Source: Lewinella sp050633125
GTDB lineage: Bacteria > Bacteroidota > Bacteroidia > Chitinophagales > Saprospiraceae
Assembly: GCF_050633125.1 (NCBI RefSeq)
Contig: NZ_JBOEFX010000018.1
Span: 124,001 to 188,000, forward strand
Direction of reading: 5' to 3'
Length of the DNA: 64,000 bases
Numbering within the stretch: the first letter of the stretch is position 1; every line of letters begins with the position of its first letter. This document shows positions 16,616-25,628 of this stretch, piece by piece. Made by a program: the position numbers and the translations under genes. The notes below the pieces were generated by a model. It was not told the origin of the DNA. It made no database searches and saw only the letters and a program-made list of their open reading frames with translations.

Positions 16616-16824
16616 ACCTTGTTTCTATATGCTCAATAATTGGATTTCCAAAAACTTTGGCTTCCTTGGGGAGGGTTGCACAAAAAAAGCAAATAATTTG
16701 GAGAAAGCTATCTTTTAGAAAGGTTATTCTGTCTACAAAACGAATAAACCCGTAGATGCGCTTCCGTTTATCGCCTAGGACGTAAAAAAGGAAAAGCCGA
16801 AGATCGTCATTACACAAGACAAGG

Positions 16825-16855
16825 TTTGAACTATATATAAACATAAGTACCTTTC
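16825..16855 (+). promoter_or_regulatory. Promoter TTTG, 19 nt, TACCTTTC for the barrel gene at 16884
   Basis: TTTG at 16825-16828 and TACCTTTC at 16848-16855 differ from the consensus by one base only, with ideal spacing; the leader would be about 25 nt. Confidence 0.5.
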
Positions 16856-16883
16856 GCAGATAGTTTAAACCTAACACACTAAA

Positions 16884-17588
16884 ATGATACGTTCTACCCT
16901 CTCTTTGACGCTCTTTCTACTCGCCATCAACGGCTTGTTTGCCCAACAAGAAGATCGCTTTTCTTATGGGTTATACCTGACCCCAAAAACAGCTTTCGTC
17001 TTTTTTGAAGACAATGACCTGGGCGAATACAGCCAAAACATTGGCCTGAACGCCCAATTTATCGTCCACTACCAATGGAGTCACAAATTTGCGATAAGCA
17101 CCGGTATAAAATACACCATCGACCGGTTCTCTACCATTGACTATTCGCCCACACTCGGCTGTGATTTCAACGGCAATGGCTTTGATGTTTACAACTCCTG
17201 GTTTACCAATGAGTTTACAATCCAATACATCGGGGTTCCACTAGAAGGCCGGTACTACTTCAAACGGCAAGGCAATCGACTTTATGTAAAATTGGGTTAC
17301 GAGTACTTTTTCAAAACAGGGGAATCGCGCAATACTTTTCTGGTCGAATGTGGCAACAACGAAATCTCCGTATCCAGTGAAATCGGTGATGAAGCAAAAA
17401 ATTACGGCACAAAAATCAATATGGGCCTCGGTTGGGAGATAGCTAGTAGTAGCAAGTCGGTCCTCACCCTAGAACCGGAGGCCGCTTACTCTACCTTACC
17501 TGTCTACGAACAAGCAGGCATAATTAGTGACCTTACCAATAATGTGAGGTTGCTTGATTTGGGGCTGCGGTTGGGGGTTACGTTTTGA
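16884..17588 (+). CDS. Outer-membrane beta-barrel protein, unknown role
   Basis: 234 residues with a signal peptide (LSLTLFLLAINGLFAQ) and alternating amphipathic strands separated by aromatic-rich turns. The C-terminus LLDLGLRLGVTF ends in Phe, as is usual for barrel proteins. The segment KFAISTGIKYTIDRFSTID resembles the PorT/OmpW-like 'outer membrane beta-barrel' domain common in Bacteroidota. It probably has eight strands in the outer membrane; no ligand can be inferred. It converges with a second barrel gene whose stop is 2 bp away. Confidence 0.7.
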   Translation: MIRSTLSLTLFLLAINGLFAQQEDRFSYGLYLTPKTAFVFFEDNDLGEYSQNIGLNAQFIVHYQWSHKFAISTGIKYTIDRFSTIDYSPTLGCDFNGNGFDVYNSWFTNEFTIQYIGVPLEGRYYFKRQGNRLYVKLGYEYFFKTGESRNTFLVECGNNEISVSSEIGDEAKNYGTKINMGLGWEIASSSKSVLTLEPEAAYSTLPVYEQAGIISDLTNNVRLLDLGLRLGVTF

Positions 17589-17590
17589 TA

Positions 17591-18265
17591 CTACCACCTC
17601 ACCCCTGTTTCCAACCCGCCACTAAGCATTTTAAACGAAGTATTATCCATCAAGAAGTAGCGAAATACAGGCTGTACATAAAACTGCCCTTCTTTGCTGA
17701 TCGGCCATTCCCAACCGACGCTCGCTTGTAATACGGAAATCAGCTTATCGGCAGACCTGGAAACATCCCAGTTTGTTCTTTCTCCATAGTTCGTTTTACT
17801 ACGAAAATAGGATTTCAAATAAAAGTAGGCGGCTAAACCTCCTTCTACATAAAAATGGCCGGAAGATTTGGGCTGATAGCGAAAGACCAAGGGTATTTCA
17901 AGGTAGAAATCTGTCGTTTGAAAATACCATCCCGCTGATGTCGTAGGGTCCAAAAAAGCACTAATATCACCATCAATTTGATTGGGACGATCAATTCCAC
18001 CAACTAATTGCTGAATCCCTGAATCGTACCCTAATCCAGTCAAACGCGTGCCCGTTCTCAATTGAAGAAAAGTGGTCAATTCTCGCGAGTAATCCCCTCC
18101 TACCCTCATATGAATATTGGGTGACTCCGTATAAAAGCCAGGGCTTGAATTATCGGAACGAGACAAATAATCTACCCCAATAACGGCACTAAAATGGTGA
18201 GATGTTTGCGCTCCCAGCATTGGTAACACGATGATTAATCCTAAAAGAGAGAGAAAAATGCGCAT
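17591..18265 (-). CDS. Outer-membrane beta-barrel protein, unknown role
   Basis: 224 residues. A signal peptide (MRIFLSLLGLIIVLPMLGAQ) is followed by a small barrel with strands such as GHFYVEGGLAAYFYL and LQASVGWEWPI, ending in MLSGGLETGVRW (terminal aromatic). It is the same broad class as the convergent gene at 16884-17588, but the two are not obviously duplicates. Length suits an eight-stranded barrel. Partner and function unknown. Confidence 0.7.
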   Translation of the reverse strand: MRIFLSLLGLIIVLPMLGAQTSHHFSAVIGVDYLSRSDNSSPGFYTESPNIHMRVGGDYSRELTTFLQLRTGTRLTGLGYDSGIQQLVGGIDRPNQIDGDISAFLDPTTSAGWYFQTTDFYLEIPLVFRYQPKSSGHFYVEGGLAAYFYLKSYFRSKTNYGERTNWDVSRSADKLISVLQASVGWEWPISKEGQFYVQPVFRYFLMDNTSFKMLSGGLETGVRW

Positions 18266-18315
18266 AGCTTTGGATTTAACTAAATTTCAGGTAAGCTCTA
18301 ACAATAGTATATCTC

Positions 18316-18545
18316 GCGCACCCCGCGCACCGCACTCCGCACAAAGCACTAAAAATCTAAAATCGGAGCATTTTCCGTACCCTAACACGTACATAGCACG
18401 AAGCACTCCCACCACGCACTCCGCACTAAAACTCGCCCCCCAATCGTACCAGTGCGATCATACGTTCAGCATCAAAACCGGAAGTATTCATCGCACCCCG
18501 CACAAAACCGCACTCCGCACCTCGCACAAAGCATCTCCGCACCCA
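18316..18545. repeat. GTGCGG repeat block in reverse orientation, without a four-helix-bundle gene
   Basis: Contains CGCACTCCGCACAAAGCAC, ACGCACTCCGCACTAAAA and CGCACCCCGCACAAAACCGC on the plus strand, the complement of the blocks at 2518-2640 and 3121-3263. A short AATCGTACCAGTGCGATCATACG motif lies inside (18442-18464). It fills the space between a barrel gene and the mutase gene and ends 5 bp from the mutase stop codon. Confidence 0.65.
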
Positions 18546-18549
18546 AATC

Positions 18550-20682
18550 CTACCCCAGCACCCGCAAAATATCCGAAGCAGCCTTCGCAATCTTGGTGCC
18601 AGGCCCAAAAATCCCAGCTACACCTTGCTCATAAAGGAAGTCGTAATCCTGGTGAGGAATAACGCCACCAACGACCACGTAAATGTCATCGCGGCCCAGC
18701 TTGGCCAGCTCGGCGATGGTTTCCGGTACGAGTGTTTTGTGCCCCGCGGCCAGCGAGGAGATTCCCAGAATGTGGACATCGTTTTCGGTAGCCTGCCGCG
18801 CAGCCTCCGCTGGTGTTTGGAATAGTGGACCAATGTCTACATCGAATCCCAGATCAGCAAAGCTGGTAGCAATAACCTTAGCGCCTCGGTCGTGGCCATC
18901 TTGCCCCAATTTGGCGATCATGATCCGAGGGCGGCGACCTTCTTGCTTTGCAAATTCATCGGCCAGCTCGCGGGCGGCACGGAAGTCTACGTCTTGGTTG
19001 GTCACTTCTCCGGCATATACGCCACTGATGGTCCGGTGAGTCGCCTGATAGCGACCGTATTGCCGTTCCAGCGCAGCGCTGATTTCGCCCAGGGTAGCAC
19101 GCACGCGCGCGGCGGCTACCGCCAGGTCCAATAGGTTTCCTGTTTCATTTTTGGCGGCCTCGTACAAGGCTTCCAAGGCAGCATCTACAGCAGCCTGATC
19201 ACGGTTGGCTTTCAATGTATTCAGTCGCTGCACCTGCGATTCCCGCACAGCAGTATTGTCTACTTCCAGAATATCAATCTGCGAAGCTTCCGTCGTTTGA
19301 AAAACATTGACACCCACAATCTTCTCGCGGCCACTATCTATACGGGCTTGTTTACGAGCAGCAGCTTCTTCAATGCGTAGCTTGGGCAGGCCTTTCTCTA
19401 TGGCCTTGGCCATTCCGCCCAGCGCTTCCACTTCCTGCATCAGTTCCCAGGCGCGATTGACCAGTTCTCCGGTCAGGTATTCTACATAATGACTACCGCC
19501 CCAAGGGTCGACCGCACGGGTAATGTCGGTTTCTTTCTGTAGATAAAGTTGAGTATCCCGCGCTATCTTGGCCGAGAAATCGGTGGGCAAAGCAATGGCT
19601 TCATCTAGGGCATTGGTGTGCAATGATTGCGTACCGCCCAAGGTGGCGGCCAGCGCTTCAATTGCCGTACGCGCCACATTGTTGTAAGGGTCTTGTTCCG
19701 TAAGGCTGTACCCCGATGTCTGGCAATGCGTACGCAGCGCCATGCTCTTCACATTCTGTGGATCAAACTCCTTCACAATCTTGGCCCACAACAGGCGACC
19801 CGCCCGCAGCTTAGCAATCTCCATAAAGTGGTTCATCCCAATCCCCCAAAAGAAGGATAGCCGTGGAGCAAAATCATCAATCTTCAAGCCCGCAGCCAGA
19901 CCAGTACGAATGTATTCCAGGCCATCTGCCAAGGTGTAAGCCAGCTCCAAATCGGCCGGTGCCCCTGCTTCATGCATATGATAACCACTGATACTGATAC
20001 TATTGAATCGAGGCATATTAGCCGCTGTATAGGCAAAAATATCGCCAATAATACGCATACTCGGCAGCGGCGGGTAGATGTACGTATTGCGCACCATAAA
20101 CTCCTTGAGGATGTCATTCTGGATGGTGCCACTCAGCTGTTCCGGCTTCACGCCTTGCTCTTCGGCCGCTACAATATAAAAGGCCATGATGGGAATAACC
20201 GCCCCATTCATCGTCATCGACACCGACATTTTATCCAGCGGAATCTGGTCAAAAAGCATCTTCATGTCCTCCACCGTATCTATCGCCACACCCGCTTTGC
20301 CCACATCACCACGCACCCGTTCATGATCGCTATCATAGCCCCGGTGGGTCGCCAAATCAAAAGCAACACTCAGCCCTTTTTGGCCCTGCGCCAGGTTGCG
20401 ACGATAAAAAGCATTACTCTCCTCCGCCGTCGAAAACCCTGCATATTGCCGGATCGTCCAAGGCCGTACCGCGTACATACTACTGTAAGGGCCACGCAAA
20501 TAAGGCGGCAAACCAGCCACAAAACCCAAATGATCATACGCCGCAGTATCCTCTGCCGAGAAGCTGTTCTTCAGCGTAATCTGTTCAGGCGTAGTGATGG
20601 GCGTAGCTCCTCCGTCAGTAGCATTCCGCAGGTTGGGCAAATCGTAGACTAAAGCTTGGTTGGTAAAATCTGGTCGGGCCAT
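18550..20682 (-). CDS. Methylmalonyl-CoA mutase, large (catalytic) subunit
   Basis: 710 residues, matching MutB/ScpA length. It has the N-terminal TIM-barrel part (RPWTIRQYAGFSTAEESN; GLSVAFDLATHRGYDSDH; MTMNGAVIPIMAFYI) and the C-terminal B12-binding domain with the DGHDRG motif (595-600), whose H597 is the lower axial ligand of cobalamin. It interconverts (R)-methylmalonyl-CoA and succinyl-CoA, linking propionate and branched-chain breakdown to the TCA cycle. In many Bacteroidota a smaller MutA subunit is encoded immediately upstream; here the upstream 600 bp hold only repeats, so the partner is elsewhere or the enzyme is a homodimer. Confidence 0.93.
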   Translation of the reverse strand: MARPDFTNQALVYDLPNLRNATDGGATPITTPEQITLKNSFSAEDTAAYDHLGFVAGLPPYLRGPYSSMYAVRPWTIRQYAGFSTAEESNAFYRRNLAQGQKGLSVAFDLATHRGYDSDHERVRGDVGKAGVAIDTVEDMKMLFDQIPLDKMSVSMTMNGAVIPIMAFYIVAAEEQGVKPEQLSGTIQNDILKEFMVRNTYIYPPLPSMRIIGDIFAYTAANMPRFNSISISGYHMHEAGAPADLELAYTLADGLEYIRTGLAAGLKIDDFAPRLSFFWGIGMNHFMEIAKLRAGRLLWAKIVKEFDPQNVKSMALRTHCQTSGYSLTEQDPYNNVARTAIEALAATLGGTQSLHTNALDEAIALPTDFSAKIARDTQLYLQKETDITRAVDPWGGSHYVEYLTGELVNRAWELMQEVEALGGMAKAIEKGLPKLRIEEAAARKQARIDSGREKIVGVNVFQTTEASQIDILEVDNTAVRESQVQRLNTLKANRDQAAVDAALEALYEAAKNETGNLLDLAVAAARVRATLGEISAALERQYGRYQATHRTISGVYAGEVTNQDVDFRAARELADEFAKQEGRRPRIMIAKLGQDGHDRGAKVIATSFADLGFDVDIGPLFQTPAEAARQATENDVHILGISSLAAGHKTLVPETIAELAKLGRDDIYVVVGGVIPHQDYDFLYEQGVAGIFGPGTKIAKAASDILRVLG

Positions 20683-20748
20683 GGAAAGTTTTTTTCTTCA
20701 AAGGGTAAAATACGCCTTCTGCGGGATTTGTCGTAGTTGGACGCGCAA

Positions 20749-20796
20749 AAAACCAGCTACAGGGCAAATTCATGAATTTGACCTGTAGTTGGTTTT
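20749..20796. repeat. 48-bp near-perfect palindrome centred on CAAATTCATGAATTTG
   Basis: Arms AAAACCaGCTACAGGgCAAATTC pair with their reverse complement with two mismatches around the centre CATG. The same centre (GGCAAATTCATGAATTTGCC) recurs at 53560-53579. It lies 66 bp upstream of the mutase gene. Confidence 0.6.
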
Positions 20797-20864
20797 CGGT
20801 GGCCAGGTTCGTCAACATATAGACCAGTTAACCAATCTATTGGTTTTTTAGTTGGGGCCGTAGC

Positions 20865-21010
20865 CGCGCTGCGCTGGCTACCGGTCTTTCCGTTCTTAGT
20901 GCGTGCTGCGCAGCGCACTACCACTTCACTACCTCGTCCTTAGTCCCTCCGGGCCTCGCGCTTCAGCCTCCGGCTTGCGCACTTAACCGACTAGCAGCAA
21001 AATGTACCCC
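20865..21010 (-). repeat. Large GC-rich structured repeat (family G1), copy 2
   Basis: On the minus strand it keeps the block order of the other G1 copies (GTGCGCAAGCC.GAGGCTG, GCGCGAGGCC.GGA.GGAC.AAGGAC). The stems differ in sequence but still pair: GTAGCCgcgctgcgctGGCTAC and AGTGCGtgctgcgCAGCGCACT. Bases 21011-21180 show no gene. Confidence 0.6.
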
Positions 21011-21180
21011 GCTGGCGGGAACGATCCACAGGATCGAGGAAGGGCAGCCCTAGCTGCAAAGGCTTTACGCTCCTACACCTCATACAAAAAGCCCGCCATT
21101 CAGGGAGGGTTTGGGTGGGTCCTAAAGCTCTGCAAGAAAAACAAAAACATATCAACACACCTATTTCCAGTTACTTAAAT

Positions 21181-21211
21181 GACCTTACATGCCTTATATG
21201 GTTCAAATCAA
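21181..21211. repeat. Short repeat CTTACATGCCTTATATGGTTCAAAT
   Basis: Recurs at 50957-50991 upstream of priA, and as an inverted pair at 37519-37590. The position, some 60-100 bp upstream of a gene start in two of three cases, suggests a link with transcription. Confidence 0.45.
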
Positions 21212-21271
21212 CGTCCAAGAGAAAGCCTTCATTGAATACGGATTTCTCCTAAATTTCCCCCAAACCTTCCG

Positions 21272-21279
21272 TACCTTTG
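21272..21279 (+). promoter_or_regulatory. -7 box TACCTTTG for prfC
   Basis: Matches the TAnnTTTG consensus 24 nt before the ATG at 21304. The TTG inside the box opens a longer in-frame reading (21277), which is therefore not the real start. Confidence 0.55.
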
Positions 21280-21303
21280 CGCCCTCAATTCAAGGATTAC
21301 ACG

Positions 21304-22890
21304 ATGAGTAAGTTTCTCGAAGAACTGGCCAAGCGCCGCACTTTTGGTATTGTTGCCCACCCGGATGCCGGAAAAACCACCCTCACGGAGAAGCTACTCC
21401 TCTTTGGGGGCGCTATCCAATCGGCAGGTGCCGTGAAGAGCAATAAGATCAAAAAAAGTACGACGTCCGACTTTATGGAGATCGAACGCCAGCGGGGTAT
21501 CTCCGTTGCGACCTCGGTCATGGCCTTCGAATACCGCGACTTGCAAATCAACATCCTGGATACACCTGGTCACAAAGACTTTGCAGAAGACACTTACCGC
21601 ACCCTCACTGCCGTCGATTCCGTGATTGTAGTCATCGACGTTGCCAAAGGGGTTGAGGAACAAACAGAAAAACTGGTGGAGGTTTGCCGTATGCGCAAAA
21701 CACCCGTCATCGTGTTTGTCAATAAGATGGACCGCCCCGGCAAGGAAGCCTTCGACCTTATTGATGAAATCGAACAGAAACTACACCTCAATGCTCGCCC
21801 ACTAAGCTGGCCCATCGGCATGGGAGATCGCTTCAAGGGGGTTTACAATCTTTTCGAGCAACAACTCGTCCTTTTCCGCCCCGACAACAAGCAGGGCCGC
21901 CCGGAAGAAACCATCAAATTTGATAACCTGGATGATCCGGAACTGGTAGAAATGGTAGGCGAAGCCGCCGCCGAAGAACTCCGCTCCGAGGTAAACATGA
22001 TCAACGAAGTGTACCCACCCTTCGAACAAGAAGAATACCTCAGCGGTGACCTTAGCCCCGTTTTCTTCGGTTCAGCAGTCAATAATTTCGGGGTCAAAGA
22101 ACTGCTTGATTGTTTCGTCGATATTGCTCCTACTCCACGCTCCAGGGTTACCGAAGAGCGGATTGTCATGCCCACTGAAAAAGAGTTTTCCGGTTTTGTT
22201 TTCAAGATCCACGCCAACATGGACCCCCGCCACCGCGACCGGATCGCCTTTATGCGCATCTGCTCGGGCACTTTTGAACGCAACACCAACTACCTCCACG
22301 TTCGCCAGGGCAAAAAGATGAAGTTCAGTAACCCGACCAGCTTCATGGCCTCCAAAAAGACGGTGGTAGACGAAGCTTACCCCGGTGATGTGGTGGGCCT
22401 CTACGATTCAGGCAACTTCAAAATTGGTGACACCCTCACCGAAGGCGAAGAATTGCGATTCAAAGGGATTCCACGCTTCAGCCCCGAGCAATTCCGGGTA
22501 GTTCTCAATGCTGATCCGCTTAAGACCAAGCAACTCAACAAAGGCCTGGACCAGTTGATGGACGAGGGCGTCGCGCAGTTGTTCATCCGTGATTTTGACC
22601 AAGCTAAAATTATTGGCACCGTCGGAGCCCTCCAGTTCGATGTTATCCAGTACCGTCTCGAACACGAATACGGCGCGATGTGCCGCTATGAACCGCTCAA
22701 CTTACACAAAGCTTGTTGGGTAACCAGCGACAACGAGGAAGCGATGAAAGAATTTCTCCAACGCCGCAAGCGCGACCTAGGCACAGATAAAGATGGCGAA
22801 GTAGTCTACCTCGCCGAAAGTGCTTGGAGCCTCAAAATGGCGCAAGACAATCATCCTGAAATCACGTTCCACTTTTTGAGTGAGAATTAA
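21304..22890 (+). CDS. prfC: Peptide chain release factor 3 (RF3)
   Basis: 528 residues from the ATG at 21304 (MSKFLEELAKRRTFGIVAHP). GTPase motifs are G1 AHPDAGKTTLTEKL, G3 DTPGHKDF and G4 NKMDR, followed by the RF3-specific middle domains (VFGSAVNNFGVKELLD-like segment; FQQGKKMKF-like strand region) and C-terminus. RF3 recycles RF1/RF2 from terminated ribosomes. EF-G is excluded by length and by the RF3 pattern QTEKLVEVCRMRKTPV. The start is chosen because an upstream TTG lies within the promoter box. Single-gene unit; the following GNAT gene is on the other strand. Confidence 0.95.
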   Translation: MSKFLEELAKRRTFGIVAHPDAGKTTLTEKLLLFGGAIQSAGAVKSNKIKKSTTSDFMEIERQRGISVATSVMAFEYRDLQINILDTPGHKDFAEDTYRTLTAVDSVIVVIDVAKGVEEQTEKLVEVCRMRKTPVIVFVNKMDRPGKEAFDLIDEIEQKLHLNARPLSWPIGMGDRFKGVYNLFEQQLVLFRPDNKQGRPEETIKFDNLDDPELVEMVGEAAAEELRSEVNMINEVYPPFEQEEYLSGDLSPVFFGSAVNNFGVKELLDCFVDIAPTPRSRVTEERIVMPTEKEFSGFVFKIHANMDPRHRDRIAFMRICSGTFERNTNYLHVRQGKKMKFSNPTSFMASKKTVVDEAYPGDVVGLYDSGNFKIGDTLTEGEELRFKGIPRFSPEQFRVVLNADPLKTKQLNKGLDQLMDEGVAQLFIRDFDQAKIIGTVGALQFDVIQYRLEHEYGAMCRYEPLNLHKACWVTSDNEEAMKEFLQRRKRDLGTDKDGEVVYLAESAWSLKMAQDNHPEITFHFLSEN

Positions 22891-22961
22891 TTTTCATTTA
22901 AGGCCAAAGAGCTTATTGCTACAGGTATTGGTTCACCTCCGATTTTACAGCAGCAGTTTGG

Positions 22962-23396
22962 TCATAGTCGTTTTTCATACCTGATCATCTCATCCTCGCG
23001 GTGGGTTTGCGTCCAATCATTTTTTATAAAAAACCGCTGAGCAGGTTCATTAAATGTTTCTACGAAAGTGACCCAATATTGATGCTGCTCTAAGGGAATT
23101 CTAGTCGTTATTTCTTTAAGAAACAACGACCCTATTCCTCTTCCAGCGTATCCAGGATTGACAGCTAAATTGGTAATCACATAAAAAGGGTTTTGCTCAT
23201 TGGCAAAACTTATACCAGCGACTCCCATTAACTGGCCTTCTCTCTCCATCACATATTCTACCCCAGTTTCGTCAGCAAGTACATAAGTTAGCCACGCTTC
23301 ATCTACATGGCCCAGTGCCCGGTGAATAGCGGGGTCTTTAAACCACGCTTGGTAGACGAGAAAATCTTCCTTTTTAAAGGTTCGAATGGTATACAT
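22962..23396 (-). CDS. GNAT-family N-acetyltransferase
   Basis: 144 residues. The acetyl-CoA pocket is visible in ITNLAVNPGYAGRGIGSLFLKEI (motif A, Q/RxxGxG/A as YAGRGIG, about 85-95), and the C-terminal strand-helix EPAQRFFIKNDW (motif B) follows. The substrate could be an amine, an antibiotic or a protein terminus; nothing here decides. It is divergent from the ATP-grasp gene at 23520, with 123 bp between the starts, so the two may share a regulatory region. Confidence 0.8.
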   Translation of the reverse strand: MYTIRTFKKEDFLVYQAWFKDPAIHRALGHVDEAWLTYVLADETGVEYVMEREGQLMGVAGISFANEQNPFYVITNLAVNPGYAGRGIGSLFLKEITTRIPLEQHQYWVTFVETFNEPAQRFFIKNDWTQTHREDEMIRYEKRL

Positions 23397-23519
23397 TTTT
23401 CCTTGTTAGATGTCAACTAAGGTGGTCTAAATTTTCGCTCCACTACTAATCGTGGAACTAAATCTCTGCTTATTAAGGTTATTGGCTCGGAATATATTTT
23501 TCATCAAAAACATTTAATT

Positions 23520-24305
23520 ATGCCTCCTCGAGTCGGCATTATTGGTTTACACCAAGCAGAATTTCAAGAAGTAAAAGCTCATTTATTTGGTCCTATCATT
23601 TGGCACGAGATGCTGCCAAAGATAAAGGTAGAAGGTAAAACGCTCTGGATGGAACGTACTAACAGGAGTGGCTTTCTACCTGTTGACCACGTGATTTATC
23701 ACGGAATTTACCAGGATGACCTTGACTTCCTCTCTGCACTTGCGCTTTGGGGTGGCCCTTGCTATCCCAACCCTTTCGCGATGATGAATGCCCGACTCAA
23801 GTTCCCTTGTTTGGTAAGGGCGCTGCGCCATACTCATTTCCCTATCCTAATGCGTGGATACGCAAGTGAGGGCGTTTCCCTCAATACGCCCGGCGAATGG
23901 GTAGCCAAGTGGGGCAACTGGCACTGTGGTGAAAATAAAGAAAGGTTTACACCGTCTTACACGACACAACAGCCTTCCATTATTGAGCCTTTTATTGATG
24001 GTGAAGCTATTAGGGTGATTGCTATCGGTGAGCGCTCCTGGCAGATACATATGGACGGAGAAGACTGGCTAAAATCCATTCATTCTCCCAAGGCTGAATT
24101 TATGCCTATCAATAAAGATTTACTGGACGACACCCTTCGAATTCGACAAGGGATGGAGTTGGACCTTATCGCCAATGACTATCTGGTTGATTCACAAGGG
24201 CAACCTTATTTGTTGGAGGTTAATCATATCCCCAATGTTACGCAGTTTCCTGAATTATGGGAAGCTTTCCGGGATCACGTGGTGGATTGGCTAGGTAAGC
24301 AGTGA
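23520..24305 (+). CDS. ATP-grasp domain protein, RimK-like, substrate unknown
   Basis: 261 residues. An N-terminal pre-ATP-grasp part (RVGIIGLHQAEF, about 3-15) is followed by the ATP-grasp core with PSIIEPFIDGEAIRVIAIG (about 155-175) and the metal-binding strand YLLEVNHIPNVTQFPE (about 228-245). ATP-grasp ligases of this size join a carboxylate to an amine through an acyl phosphate (RimK, peptide-modifying or small-peptide ligases). It is shorter than glutathione synthetase. No precursor peptide gene was recognised nearby. It lies divergent to a GNAT gene. Confidence 0.7.
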   Translation: MPPRVGIIGLHQAEFQEVKAHLFGPIIWHEMLPKIKVEGKTLWMERTNRSGFLPVDHVIYHGIYQDDLDFLSALALWGGPCYPNPFAMMNARLKFPCLVRALRHTHFPILMRGYASEGVSLNTPGEWVAKWGNWHCGENKERFTPSYTTQQPSIIEPFIDGEAIRVIAIGERSWQIHMDGEDWLKSIHSPKAEFMPINKDLLDDTLRIRQGMELDLIANDYLVDSQGQPYLLEVNHIPNVTQFPELWEAFRDHVVDWLGKQ

Positions 24306-24329
24306 GTCCCTTCGTCTGCCAAAGACAAG

Positions 24330-24497
24330 CTATTGAGGCAGCGTGCCGGAACCGAACAGGTGGAGGCCGTGCCCGGAGGGCGCAAGGACCAGGGGTAGTA
24401 GCGGTATGCAATGCGCAGCACTGCATGAGAGTGGATAGCCTGGTGCCGTAGTAGCGTTTGCAACGCAACGCTACTACCGGCAGGGCCCATTATAAAA
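24330..24497 (+). repeat. Large GC-rich structured repeat (family G1), copy 3
   Basis: Nearly identical to copy 1 over GCGGTATGCAATGCGCAGCA and the following CTGCATGAGAG, then CCTGGTGCCG. The terminal stem here is GTAGTAGCGTTtgcaacgcAACGCTACTAC, perfect over eleven pairs, while other copies have different arms at this position. It sits between the ATP-grasp gene and the convergent efflux operon and could be a bidirectional transcript end. Confidence 0.7.
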
Positions 24498-24501
24498 TTG
24501 A

Positions 24502-25623
24502 TCACTCTACCTTACGATAACTCAAGACCGCCAGCGTGTTAAATACCACCGCCAATACCGCCGTCACTCGAAAATGGTAAATGACGTCCCAGAAGGTACT
24601 TCCTTTGAGTAATACCGACCGCATGACACTCACGAAATGGGCGATAGGGTTGGGGATGGTCAGGTACTGCGCCCATTGGGGCATGCTCTCGATAGGGGTG
24701 AACAAGCCACTCATGAGGATGAAGATGATCACGAAAAAGAAGGTGGTGAACAAGGCTTGTTGTTGGGTGTCGGAGAGGTTGGAAATGAAGAGTCCTAGCC
24801 CTAAAACTGCCGTAAGATTGAGTGCACAGAAGGCAAAAATGACAAACAGGCTACCTTGCATAGGAATGCTGAAGAGGAGCTTGGCTGCGGTGAGGCCCAC
24901 CGTCAAAAGCACCATGCCAATGCCCAGGAAAGGGATGAGCTTGCCCAGGATGAATTGCCATTTTTTGATGGGCGTCACATTGATTTGTTCGATGGTGCCA
25001 ATCTCGCGTTCTCGCACCACGTTCATGGCGGTGAGGAGCATCACTAGAATGGTCACCAGTTCGCCTAAGATACCAGGGGCCATGAAGTATTTGAAATTCA
25101 ATTCGGGGTTGTACCAGTTGGCCGTGGGGACATTGATAATTGCCGGTGGTTGGCCATTTCGGTTGACTATTTTGAGGTTGGCTTGTAGTTCCTGATTGAA
25201 AGATTGAGTGATGATGTTTAAATAGGCGGCTCCCACACTGGCTTGCTGCCCATTGATGGCATTAACCAGGAGCTGGATGTTGCCTCTTCTTTCGCGATAG
25301 AAATGTTGCTCAAATTGGGGTGGAATGGTGAGGACAATGTCTACCTCGCCGGTTTGTAGCATGTCGTCGCCCTGCGCTACCGAAGCGGGGAAATCGACGA
25401 GCAGGAAACGGTCTGCGGCTTCGATTTTTTGAACTAGTAGACGCGCACTGGCCGAGTGATCTTCGTTGACAATCGCCAAACGGATGTTCTTCACTTCGTT
25501 GCTGGCGGCATACGACAGGATAATCAACTGCACAATGGGCACCACCGTCATCATGGGGAGCATGGCCTTGTTGCGGAAGATTTGGATAAATTCTTTCTGG
25601 ATGATATAGCGTAATCTTTGCAT
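24502..25623 (-). CDS. ABC-2 type permease of the efflux operon (YbhR-like)
   Basis: 373 residues with the ABC-2 plan: an N-terminal membrane segment (AMLPMMTVVPIVQLIILSYA), a large extracytoplasmic loop (about 50-175), then five hydrophobic segments (for example ILGELVTILVMLLTAMNVV, FLGIGMVLLTVGLTAAKLLF). The amphipathic REREIGTIEQINVTPIKK loop is the usual contact with the ATPase. With the gene 5 bp upstream (25629-26741) it likely forms the transmembrane heterodimer of a YbhFSR-like drug or small-molecule exporter that feeds the HlyD and TolC proteins of the same operon. Confidence 0.85.
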   Translation of the reverse strand: MQRLRYIIQKEFIQIFRNKAMLPMMTVVPIVQLIILSYAASNEVKNIRLAIVNEDHSASARLLVQKIEAADRFLLVDFPASVAQGDDMLQTGEVDIVLTIPPQFEQHFYRERRGNIQLLVNAINGQQASVGAAYLNIITQSFNQELQANLKIVNRNGQPPAIINVPTANWYNPELNFKYFMAPGILGELVTILVMLLTAMNVVREREIGTIEQINVTPIKKWQFILGKLIPFLGIGMVLLTVGLTAAKLLFSIPMQGSLFVIFAFCALNLTAVLGLGLFISNLSDTQQQALFTTFFFVIIFILMSGLFTPIESMPQWAQYLTIPNPIAHFVSVMRSVLLKGSTFWDVIYHFRVTAVLAVVFNTLAVLSYRKVE

Positions 25624-25628
25624 AAGGC

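Noticed and set aside
16614..16877. Minus-strand open frame of 87 codons
   Set aside because: Lies over the promoter of the barrel gene and an inverted repeat; composition and hydrophobicity are not protein-like and no family is recognised.
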